Assembly: GCA_033795365.1 (NCBI GenBank) | Contig: JARYGU010000011.1 | Span: forward strand, 116,178 to 180,177 | Origin: JARYGU01 sp033795365 | GTDB taxonomy: Bacteria; Pseudomonadota; Alphaproteobacteria; Rhizobiales; Rhizobiaceae | DNA length: 64,000 nucleotides | Direction: 5' to 3' | Shown: positions 53,742 through 61,365 of the stretch, piece by piece | Position numbering within the stretch: position 1 is the stretch's first letter | Layout of the letters: each line of letters begins with the position of its first letter | Notes under the pieces: model-generated | Databases searched by the model: none | Seen by the model: only the letters and a program-made list of their open reading frames with translations | What the model was told of the DNA's origin: nothing | Translations under genes and position numbers: made by a program

Positions 53742-53781
53742 ACCTCGCCTCAACCTCTGCAGCATCGGCCAAAGTTGCAAT

Positions 53782-53796
53782 TGCAAATCATTCGCA
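53782..53796 (-). promoter_or_regulatory. Mur/Fur-type manganese box upstream of mntH
   Basis: TGCAAATCATTCGCA is a near-perfect palindrome (one mismatch), 41 bases before the mntH start, of the MRS form bound by Mur in rhizobia. Confidence 0.6.
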
Positions 53797-53966
53797 TGAA
53801 GGCTTGAGAGGCACAAGTGGATTCTTGAAGGGACGCGGATCACTTTTCGAGAACTCCCGCCCGTCAACCGCTTATTAGCAATTCGTTGACCATAATCGTC
53901 AGGCGTCGAGGGCGCGGTGGAGGCTGTGATCACAAGCTTCCGTGTTGAGTTCGAAGGACGGGAATC

Positions 53967-55283
53967 GTGTCGGAGTTTTTTATAGAAACGTCTACGTTTC
54001 CCGTGTCGCGACCCACGGCTTCGATCGTGTATCGAGTGGGCAAATGGGCTGCACAGTCGATGGCGGCAGCCCTCCTTGCGCTTCCTGCCTATCTGGGCTC
54101 TGCGTGCATGGCCGCTGCCGATGATCGCTCCTTGAAACTCTTCTTCACGCATACGGGCGAACGGGCAACGATCACCTACAAGCGGGATGGCAAGTTCGAC
54201 CCCAAGGGCCTCGCCCAGATCAACCGCTTCCTCAGGGATTGGCGCAAGAACGAACCCGCCCGGATGGATCCACGGCTGCTCGACCTTGTCTGGGAGGTCT
54301 ATGACCGAAGCGGCGCGAAGGACTATATCCACATCGTCTCCGCCTACCGCTCACCCGCCACGAACAACATGCTGCGCGGCCGGTCCCGCAATACCGGCGT
54401 GGCTAAGAACAGCCAGCACGTGCTGGGCAAGGCGATGGATTTTTACATTCCTGGCGTGAAGCTCGCCACGCTTCGGGCGCTCGCCATGCAGATGCAGGTC
54501 GGCGGCGTCGGCTACTATCCCACATCAGGTTCGCCGTTCGTGCACCTCGATGTCGGTAATGTGCGGGCGTGGCCGCGGATGTCGCGTCAGGAACTCGCTC
54601 GCATCTTTCCGAACGGAAGGACGATGCACCTTCCGGCCAACGGCAAGCCTCTGCCTGGATATGAGCAGGCGGTCGCTGACTATCGGAGGCGCGTCGGTCC
54701 GAAGTCGATCGAGATCGCCAGCACTGCCCGAGACAACGACGATGCTGCGCCTGCCCGCGCCAGCCTGCTGACGGCGATGCTCCCGTCACGAAAAAGTCGA
54801 GCCGAGGATGCGCTTGAGCTTCAGGCGAAACCACAGGTTTCCGGACGTGCTGAGGAAAGACCTGAATTCGTGGATCTGGCCGCCCTGGCGGTGCCGGTTC
54901 CCACAATCCGGCCGGCGGCGACGGTGGCCGATGCCGCGGTCGAGACAGCCTCGCTGGGGCCTCTACCATCCATTCCCGGCAATGACCTTCGAGCCGCAGC
55001 ACCGCTTACGACCTTGCGGCAGCCTCCTGGTTCGATGGCTCTGCTCCCTATCACGCCCACTAACAAAGATGCGGAGGACGGGGCCGACGCGCAGGAGGCA
55101 ATCGTCTCATGGGCGCTCTCCGCGCCTGGCGGATCGAACGGGATAATGGCGCCCGTGTTCGTCCGTCGCTCGCTGACAGGTGCGGCCACAGAAGCACGCG
55201 TGGCAACCGAGACGTTGTCAAAGCCCTTACCCCTGCCGATCGCGGAGGAGTTCGACCGCGGCAGGTTCTGGGCGGACGGCTAG
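53967..55283 (+). CDS. DUF882/YcbK-like peptidase-fold exported protein
   Basis: A 438-residue protein. After a signal-like segment (MAAALLALPAYLGSACMAAA) comes the M15-type DUF882 domain with SAYRSPATNNMLRGRS, SQHVLGKAMDFYIPGV and SPFVHLDVGNVRAWPR; the His/Asp residues are those of zinc D,D-peptidases. The C-terminal 200 residues look disordered and Pro/Ala-rich. It is a murein-acting protein by family, GTG start at 53967. Confidence 0.8.
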   Translation: MSEFFIETSTFPVSRPTASIVYRVGKWAAQSMAAALLALPAYLGSACMAAADDRSLKLFFTHTGERATITYKRDGKFDPKGLAQINRFLRDWRKNEPARMDPRLLDLVWEVYDRSGAKDYIHIVSAYRSPATNNMLRGRSRNTGVAKNSQHVLGKAMDFYIPGVKLATLRALAMQMQVGGVGYYPTSGSPFVHLDVGNVRAWPRMSRQELARIFPNGRTMHLPANGKPLPGYEQAVADYRRRVGPKSIEIASTARDNDDAAPARASLLTAMLPSRKSRAEDALELQAKPQVSGRAEERPEFVDLAALAVPVPTIRPAATVADAAVETASLGPLPSIPGNDLRAAAPLTTLRQPPGSMALLPITPTNKDAEDGADAQEAIVSWALSAPGGSNGIMAPVFVRRSLTGAATEARVATETLSKPLPLPIAEEFDRGRFWADG

Positions 55284-55306
55284 CACCGCAGCGCCTCCCA
55301 ACATCG

Positions 55307-55807
55307 TTACGGCTGATGCCCGCTGTGATCTTCCGGCTGGGACGCAGGCTTCGGCTTCTGGACGACGAACTCCACCTCGACTGCTCCCGCCTTCTCGAAC
55401 TCAAGGGTCGCCTTGAACTTCTCTCCCTCGTCGGGGCGCTGCCTGGGATTGATGAGCATGATATGCGCTCCGCCGGGCTGGAGGCTGACTGTCGCTCCCG
55501 CAGGAATATCGATTCCTTCCTTCGCTGGCCGCATTCTTGCTACGCCGTCGATGATGGAGGACTGGTGGATCTCGAACCGCTCGGCGACAGGCGTGCTGCC
55601 GCCGATGAGGCGGTCCGCCTCTGATCCTGAATTCACTATGGTGACGTAGCCCCCGAGTACCGGCGCGACAGGGGGCGCCTTGGCTGACCACGGATGCTGC
55701 AATTCGAGAGTTCCCACCTTGAAATCGTGAGCGGCTGCAGAGGTGGGCAGTGACGCCGCTCCCGCGAGCATTGCCGCGATCGAGATTTTGATACTGCGAA
55801 AGTTCAC
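55307..55807 (-). CDS. PCu(A)C-family periplasmic copper chaperone
   Basis: A 166-residue exported protein with a PCu(A)C domain in which copper-site residues are seen: FEIHQS and GVARMR for the first pair, GGAHIMLIN for the H-x-M pair. The tail is His-containing (QPEDHSGHQP). These proteins carry Cu(I) to oxidases. It is the last gene of the ZntA-type ATPase operon. Together with the SCO gene it suggests that the MerR-controlled set also secures copper delivery. Confidence 0.87.
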   Translation of the reverse strand: MNFRSIKISIAAMLAGAASLPTSAAAHDFKVGTLELQHPWSAKAPPVAPVLGGYVTIVNSGSEADRLIGGSTPVAERFEIHQSSIIDGVARMRPAKEGIDIPAGATVSLQPGGAHIMLINPRQRPDEGEKFKATLEFEKAGAVEVEFVVQKPKPASQPEDHSGHQP

Positions 55808-55831
55808 TTCTTCAACTCCATAAGGTTGGCG

Positions 55832-55954
55832 CTATCCGCGTCCATACTGGAATAGCTCCATCGGATTCCATACCGCCAACACACCGATCAGACTAAACAC
55901 GATCGACATGGCAACGAGAAGCAGGATGATTCCGAAGATGATCCTTCTAAGCAT
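55832..55954 (-). CDS. Small membrane protein, 40 aa
   Basis: A frame between the ATPase and PCu(A)C genes: MLRRIIFGIILLLVAMSIVF then SLIGVLAVWNPMELFQYGRG, one long hydrophobic helix. AGG lies upstream of ATG 55954, eight bases from the ATPase stop. It is probably a real gene of the operon, too short for usual gene finders. Confidence 0.5.
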   Translation of the reverse strand: MLRRIIFGIILLLVAMSIVFSLIGVLAVWNPMELFQYGRG

Positions 55955-55962
55955 GTCCTACC

Positions 55963-58602
55963 TCAACGGATCGGCCGCAGCAGTCGCAGCGCGTTCATCG
56001 TGACAAGGACCGTGGCTCCGGTGTCAGCAAGAATCGCTGGCCACAGTCCGGTGATCCCGATGATGGTAGTGACCAGGAAGACCGCCTTGAGACCAAGCGC
56101 GATGGTGATGTTCTGGAAGATATTCGTCATCGTCCGCTTCGAGAGATCGACCATCAGGGCAACGTCCCCTACCCGTCCATGCAGCACGGCTGCGTCGGCT
56201 GTCTCGAGCGCGACGTCTGTTCCTCCGCCCATGGCAATGCCGACATCAGCCGCCGCGAGTGCGGGGGCGTCGTTGATGCCGTCGCCGATCTTGCCGACTG
56301 TGAAACCCTCGCGCTTGAGTTCTCTAACGATACGCTGCTTGTCCTCCGGCATCAGCTCGGCACGAACTTCGATGCCCAGGTTCGCGCCGATCGCGGTCGC
56401 GGTGCGCTTGTTGTCGCCCGTCAGCATGACGGTCTTGATGCCAACGTCGGTCAATGCCTTCAGGCCTGCGATGGCGTCGGCGCGCGGTTCGTCGCGCATT
56501 GCGATCGCTCCGGCCAGCACGTCGCCGATGATGAGAACCGAGACTGTCTTGCCCTCATCGTTCAAGGAAGTGATCTTTTTGGAATGAGCCATCGGCAGGG
56601 AGACCCGCTCCGCGGCGGCCTTGGGAGAGCCGAGGAACACTTCCACCCCGTCCACGACCGCCGTCACGCCCTTGCCACCCAGCGCCTTCGCGTCGATCGC
56701 GGCAGGAGCCTCGATCCCGTCCTCGGCCGCCTTGGTCAGGATCGCAACGGCAAGCGGATGATTGGATCCGGCCTCCAGCGCGGCAGCATATCTGAGGACA
56801 TCCTCCCCATTGCGGCCGAAAGGTACGAGGTCAGTCACCTTCGGCTTTCCTTCGGTGAGCGTTCCCGTCTTGTCGAAAGCGATGGCCGTAAGCTTGCCCA
56901 ATCCTTCGAGAACGGCCCCACCCTTCATCAGGAGGCCACGACGGGCCCCGGCGGAAAGAGATGCGGCAATCGCGGCCGGCGTGGAGATTACGAGTGCGCA
57001 GGGGCACCCTATCAGCAGGATTGCAAGGCCCTTGTAGATCCACTCGCCCCACGCGCCGCCGGCAACGAGCGGCGGAAGGATGGCTACCAGTGCCGCCACG
57101 AGCACCACGCCTGGGGTGTAGTATCGCGAAAAGCGGTCGATAAAGCGCTCGGTTGGAGCCTTGGACTCCTGGGCCTCTTCGACGAGGCGGACCACGCGGG
57201 CAATGGTGTTGTCCTCGGCGGCGGCAGTCACGCGGATGCGCAGCGCGGCGTCTCCATTGACGGTGCCAGCGAACACGGTGTCGTCTACGACCTTCCTGAC
57301 AGGCACGCTCTCGCCCGTCACGGGCGCTTCGTCCACGGAACTCTCGCCAGCGACGATGACGCCGTCCGCTGATATCCGGTCGCCTGGCCGCACCAGGATG
57401 ATCGACCCAACCGCGAGCGCCTCCGCCGGCACCTCGCGGGTCTTGCCGCCTTCTTCGAGCAGCGCCGTCTTCGGCACAAGGGCGGTCAGGGACCGGATGC
57501 TGTCCCTCGCCTTTCCTGCGGCGACGCCCTCGAGCAATTCGCCGACCAGGAAAAGAAACACGACAGCAGCCGCCTCTTCCGTCGCATTGATGACGAGCGC
57601 GCCGACGGCTGCGATGGTCATCAGCATCTCGATCGAGAACGGCGTTCCCGCAAGAGCGGCCATCATGGCCCTTCTGGCGATCGGCACCAGGCCGACCAGC
57701 ATGGCGACGATGAACGCATAGGTTTCGATGGCCGGGAATAGGTGACCGATTGCATAGGCGACCACGAGCGAGGCTCCGGCGAAGATGGTCAGCCTTCCTT
57801 TTCGACTGCGCCACCACGGCCCTTCACTTGGACCATGGCTGTGCCCATGTAGCGCTTCGATCTCAGAGCCCGGAGAGTTCGATCCGTGATCATGGCCAGA
57901 GAGGTCGTGTCCGCCGGCATGTATGATTGATGACGGCTTCGTCGTTGGAATGATCGGCGCGACGGAATAGCCGAGGCCGGACACCTGCTTCTCGACGGCC
58001 TTAAGATCGGCAGCGGGTGCATGCTTTACAGTCATCGTGCCCGAGGTAACCGACACGCTGACATCCTCGACGCCCGGGAGACGCCGAACGGCTGTATCGA
58101 TCTTGCTCGCGCACGATGCGCAATCCATGCCACCGACGCGGAAGCGCGCCTGGCGGCTGGCTAGCAGCGCGTCGCTCGAATCCTGAACGTCATCATGCTC
58201 GTTATGGATTTCACGTCCAGGCCCATGCTCATGCTGGTGGCTTCCGTGATCGTGGGAGCAGCTCGGCCCGTGCACGTGGGAATGCTTTTGATTTTTTCCG
58301 GGCTCGCCCTCGCCATCACGGTCGTGGGTGAATTCGGAATCATAAACATGGACAGGTACCTGTTCCGGCTCCGGCTTTTTCGTTGGTATGGCCTTGGCGT
58401 CGAAACCCAATCCAAGCATCTTCTTGCCGATCGCGTCGAGATCGCTGCTTGGTTCATGCGTAACCGTCATCGTGCCCGCGACGACAGATACCGAAATATC
58501 AGTCACGCCGGGCATGCGTCTCAGGGCCGTGTCAATCTTCTTCGCGCATGACGCGCAATCCATGCCATCAACCCGGAAACGCGTCTTCTGCAGTTCTACC
58601 AT
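55963..58602 (-). CDS. zntA: ZntA/CadA-type P1B-2 Zn/Cd/Pb ATPase
   Basis: An 879-residue exporter with two GMDCASC metal domains (near residues 14 and 160), linked by a His-rich stretch (HSHVHGPSCSHDHGSHQHEH) and followed by another His-rich part (HDLSGHDHGSNSPG, HGHSHG). Membrane site GCPCALVISTP, phosphorylation site DKTGTLTEG, NHP motif (GSNHPLAVA) and GDGINDAP are present. ATG 58602 is chosen because the promoter -10 covers the ATG at 58632; GAGGATC precedes it. The duplicated HMA domains with His-rich linkers suggest strong metal buffering. Confidence 0.93.
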   Translation of the reverse strand: MVELQKTRFRVDGMDCASCAKKIDTALRRMPGVTDISVSVVAGTMTVTHEPSSDLDAIGKKMLGLGFDAKAIPTKKPEPEQVPVHVYDSEFTHDRDGEGEPGKNQKHSHVHGPSCSHDHGSHQHEHGPGREIHNEHDDVQDSSDALLASRQARFRVGGMDCASCASKIDTAVRRLPGVEDVSVSVTSGTMTVKHAPAADLKAVEKQVSGLGYSVAPIIPTTKPSSIIHAGGHDLSGHDHGSNSPGSEIEALHGHSHGPSEGPWWRSRKGRLTIFAGASLVVAYAIGHLFPAIETYAFIVAMLVGLVPIARRAMMAALAGTPFSIEMLMTIAAVGALVINATEEAAAVVFLFLVGELLEGVAAGKARDSIRSLTALVPKTALLEEGGKTREVPAEALAVGSIILVRPGDRISADGVIVAGESSVDEAPVTGESVPVRKVVDDTVFAGTVNGDAALRIRVTAAAEDNTIARVVRLVEEAQESKAPTERFIDRFSRYYTPGVVLVAALVAILPPLVAGGAWGEWIYKGLAILLIGCPCALVISTPAAIAASLSAGARRGLLMKGGAVLEGLGKLTAIAFDKTGTLTEGKPKVTDLVPFGRNGEDVLRYAAALEAGSNHPLAVAILTKAAEDGIEAPAAIDAKALGGKGVTAVVDGVEVFLGSPKAAAERVSLPMAHSKKITSLNDEGKTVSVLIIGDVLAGAIAMRDEPRADAIAGLKALTDVGIKTVMLTGDNKRTATAIGANLGIEVRAELMPEDKQRIVRELKREGFTVGKIGDGINDAPALAAADVGIAMGGGTDVALETADAAVLHGRVGDVALMVDLSKRTMTNIFQNITIALGLKAVFLVTTIIGITGLWPAILADTGATVLVTMNALRLLRPIR

Positions 58603-58631
58603 CTTAGGATCCTCATGCCTGCGTGCAAGCA

Positions 58632-58662
58632 TGTGTACGACCTCTAGCTACTAGAGGTGCAA
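58632..58662 (-). promoter_or_regulatory. CadR/PbrR-type promoter of the ATPase operon
   Basis: On the minus strand: TTGCAC (58662-58657), 19-base spacer CTCTAGTAGCTAGAGGTCG with the best dyad of the set (CCTCTAGTAGCTAGAGG), -10 TACACA (58637-58632). Confidence 0.8.
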
Positions 58663-59082
58663 GAAAAAACTTATCCGACCAGTTTGAGATTCTGGCGTGC
58701 CTGACATTGAAATGATAAAAATCAAAATTTTTCATAGCGTTAGCTCACACGCCGGACTATCACGACTTCTGAATGACCCCGATGCTACAGGCCAATGATG
58801 ACCCGTATCGCCAAAGCCGACGAGCGTGTGTCTAATGCGGTTAGTCGCCGAGCAGGTAAAAGGCACGTTCAACGCGAGCCAGGCGGATTGACCGTTGCAG
58901 ACCGTATCGGGCGCAAATTCAACGCGTCGCAGCTTATGTTGGGCAAGCGATGACTGCGACCGTGATTGGCCAAAAGTTTGAATTAATCCCGCTCATACGG
59001 CTATCGACCAGGTGCCACGGCGCGATGACATGGTCTAGTTTCTAAGGGCGTGAGCCACGCACGACATCAACCGGGAAACTAG
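58663..59082. other. Intergenic region between ATPase promoter and small exported protein
   Basis: About 420 bases. The first 100 are AT-rich. A 52-codon frame (58795-58953, basic, no ribosome site) is present but not convincing. I see no repeats or RNA genes. Confidence 0.4.
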
Positions 59083-59436
59083 ATGAAGCGAATACTTTCC
59101 GACCTCACCATCCTGGTGGCCTGTATGGCGATCGGCTTGCTCGCATTCGCGGGGCCTAGCAACCATAGCCGCGTCGCTAACCATGACCACGCGACCGAGA
59201 CGGTTCAGCCCGGCACTGATCTTAAACCCTGCATCATTCATAGCACAGGCCACCAGAACATCGTTGGTGAGCAGACGTCCGATGGTCATTGCCCTGACCA
59301 TACACACGAAGTTCTTTATCCTGGGCCATTCTCAGCGGCCGCACTGCCCGATAACCACGACGCGCCACATCCCTTGCCACCGCCGTCGCAGCGTCCACAT
59401 CGCGCTCTTCTGATCGAAGAACCTCCGCGCGCCTGA
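59083..59436 (+). CDS. Small exported His-rich protein with PPR tail (CutF-like, orphan)
   Basis: A 117-residue exported protein: signal (LSDLTILVACMAIGLLAFAG), His-rich middle (NHSRVANHDHATE, DGHCPDHTHEV) with only a few Cys and no C-x3-C, and the end LLIEEPPRA. It resembles the other small exported proteins of the window but has no metal gene behind it: a truncated pyruvyltransferase follows. It may have lost its downstream partner. Start ATG 59083 with GGGAAA upstream. Confidence 0.5.
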   Translation: MKRILSDLTILVACMAIGLLAFAGPSNHSRVANHDHATETVQPGTDLKPCIIHSTGHQNIVGEQTSDGHCPDHTHEVLYPGPFSAAALPDNHDAPHPLPPPSQRPHRALLIEEPPRA

Positions 59437-59600
59437 GCAGCAGACGCTCGTTCCACTCAGAGTGCAATTCATAGCGGGCTGTCCAACACAACTCGACAAG
59501 ATCGTGAGATATGTCGTCGCCCTTCATGTGCAAGACGCATGCGAGGACGGTGACCATACCGCTCGATCGAAAGCGCTCGCTGCTATCGCGGAGACGAAAG

Positions 59601-60053
59601 ATGAAAATCGCACTGTTGGGCCAGTTTGGCTCCTGCAATTCCGGAAACGACGGTTCATTGGAAGCAATGATCCTTTTTTTGAAGAGGCGCCAGCCAAGCG
59701 CCACCATATTGTGCGTCTGCCCCGGGACGATCAGGGATCGCTACGGAATTGAGGCGACGAGCATAAGGTCGCCATCGCCCAAGGGGCTGTTGGCGATTGC
59801 GAACCGCCTTCCAGGACACTTACCGCGCAAAATAGCCAGGATGTACGACGCGTACTGGCAGCTCAAGGACGTGGACGTCCTGATGTTCCCGGGCACCGGG
59901 ATACTTGATAACTATCAAGAAAACGCTTTGGGCTGGCCTGCCAAAATCTGGCTATGGTGTGGCGCCGCGCGTGCGAGGGGCATAGCCGCAATCGCTGCCC
60001 AGAGGTGGCTTGTCTCTTTCTCCACCGCCAAGACGTGGAGGCTTGCCAAATGA
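59601..60053 (+). pseudogene. Truncated polysaccharide pyruvyltransferase
   Basis: The N-terminal 120 residues fit the family (MKIALLGQFGSCNSGNDGSL start, DVDVLMFPGTGILDNY and GWPAKIWLWCGAARARG), which transfers pyruvate to sugars of exopolysaccharide. After that the frame becomes unrelated and ends at residue 150, whereas the family has about 350 residues. The stop overlaps the next start as ATGA. Most of the gene has therefore been deleted internally or by a frameshift with rearrangement. Confidence 0.6.
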
Positions 60054-60841
60054 GTGCCGCGGTCAGACGTATCGTTACGAACCTCATCATCGGCGCCATC
60101 CAAAAATCCGGGCTGAAGCAGTCGGAACAAGTGATTGCAAAGGACGCGCAGCGCTACTGGGAAAATGCCAATCAGAATAATTTTCGATCCAACTCCCATT
60201 GGCGAGGAGACCAGGGGCTGGAGGATGAAATCTGGTTCGAACTGGGAAAGTCGCATCTGTCGCTTCTTCAGGAACACCTGAAAGCGGCAGGCAGGAGCAA
60301 GCCGCTGGATCGGGTTCTGGAGTGGGGCTGTGGCGGGGGCGCAAACGCAGTTCACTTCGCCAGGATCGCTAGCGAATATGTTGGGGTCGAGGTTTCGCAG
60401 GATTCACTCGTGGAATGCCGAAAAGCTCTCGACGAAATCGGCTACCATGGGTTTATCCCGGTACAAATAGACGTCTCGGACCCGGAAAAAGCAGGCGATG
60501 GATTGGAGGCAACCTGTGACGTGTTTCTCTGTACGTACGTATTTGAACTGATCCCATCACCAGAATACGGGGAGCGTTTGCTTAAGATCGCCCTCCGGCT
60601 ACTGCGGCCCGGCGGGATCGGCCTCATCCAGATAAAGTACGAGACGTTGGCCTCCAACACACGCGGACATCGATGGAGCTATAGGCGAAATCTGGCAAAC
60701 ATGACCACCTATCCCATCGACAGATTCTGGCAGTTGACGGAAGAGCTCGGCTTCATACCGAAGTCAGTTGTGCTTCGGCCAACTGATCGGCTCGTCAAGG
60801 ATGAAAGGTATGCCTATTTCATCGTGGAGAAGCCAAAGTAA
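60050..60841 (+). CDS. Class I SAM-dependent methyltransferase
   Basis: A 263-residue methyltransferase: SAM-binding motif VLEWGCGGGANAVHFARI, acidic GVEVSQD, and post motifs VFLCTYVFELIP and LRPGGIGLIQIKYE. The N-terminal part (KDAQRYWENANQNNFRS, HWRGDQG) is like sugar- or lipid-modifying methyltransferases near polysaccharide genes. The ATG overlaps the stop of the truncated pyruvyltransferase, with GGAG at 60037, so it was a coupled pair. Confidence 0.8.
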   Translation: MSAAVRRIVTNLIIGAIQKSGLKQSEQVIAKDAQRYWENANQNNFRSNSHWRGDQGLEDEIWFELGKSHLSLLQEHLKAAGRSKPLDRVLEWGCGGGANAVHFARIASEYVGVEVSQDSLVECRKALDEIGYHGFIPVQIDVSDPEKAGDGLEATCDVFLCTYVFELIPSPEYGERLLKIALRLLRPGGIGLIQIKYETLASNTRGHRWSYRRNLANMTTYPIDRFWQLTEELGFIPKSVVLRPTDRLVKDERYAYFIVEKPK

Positions 60842-60880
60842 GAACCCAAGTCTTGTACGCTGCCGGCCGTGCATTTCAGG

Positions 60881-61312
60881 TCACGAGCGGGCGGCGTAGC
60901 GGCAAACGACCGTCACCAAAGCAGTTGCGCTTCGTGTAGAGGCGCGACCGTCAGGAAATCGGTCGAAGGCAAGGGTCTTCCAGAGGTCTTCTTTCCAGTC
61001 ACCAACTTGAGGCGGGTCGCGCAACATAAATACCGAGCTGCCGGCCAACACCATTCGGGGTGCTTGACATCTGACACGTACGACATGGGCACCGTTGTCG
61101 ATGAAGATTGCCTCGCCGCTGGTTGCATGTTCGATGAGGCCGATGCTGACGTCATAGTCATACCGGATATCAGCTGAAGCCACCGGGGCCACAATGGTCA
61201 AACTAATCGTCTGATCGTCAGGAAAATGGGTGACGTGAACGGGTGGGCGGTCCCGGGCACCTGCACTGGAGGCCAATGCGGTCGGGGGCGATGCTTCCGG
61301 TTCACTTGCCAA
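60881..61312 (-). CDS. Hypothetical protein, 143 aa
   Basis: A frame with TTG start, no ATG and no good ribosome site, located behind the PBP2 gene. Composition is that of a soluble beta-rich protein (VTHFPDDQTISLTIVAPVAS, GEAIFIDNGAHVVRVRC). The frame is open upstream to the PBP2 stop, so it may be a truncated or decayed gene. Not recognised. Confidence 0.35.
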   Translation of the reverse strand: MASEPEASPPTALASSAGARDRPPVHVTHFPDDQTISLTIVAPVASADIRYDYDVSIGLIEHATSGEAIFIDNGAHVVRVRCQAPRMVLAGSSVFMLRDPPQVGDWKEDLWKTLAFDRFPDGRASTRSATALVTVVCRYAARS

Positions 61313-61365
61313 GTGCTTCGGGGTGACGGTTGTCGTGTATGAGTATCCGGTAACGTCTCGACGGC

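Noticed and set aside
56179..57372. A 397-codon open frame on the plus strand
   Set aside because: It is antisense to the well-supported P1B-2 ATPase.
58795..58953. A 52-codon basic frame on the plus strand
   Set aside because: No ribosome site, no recognisable domain, and it lies in a region that otherwise looks non-coding.
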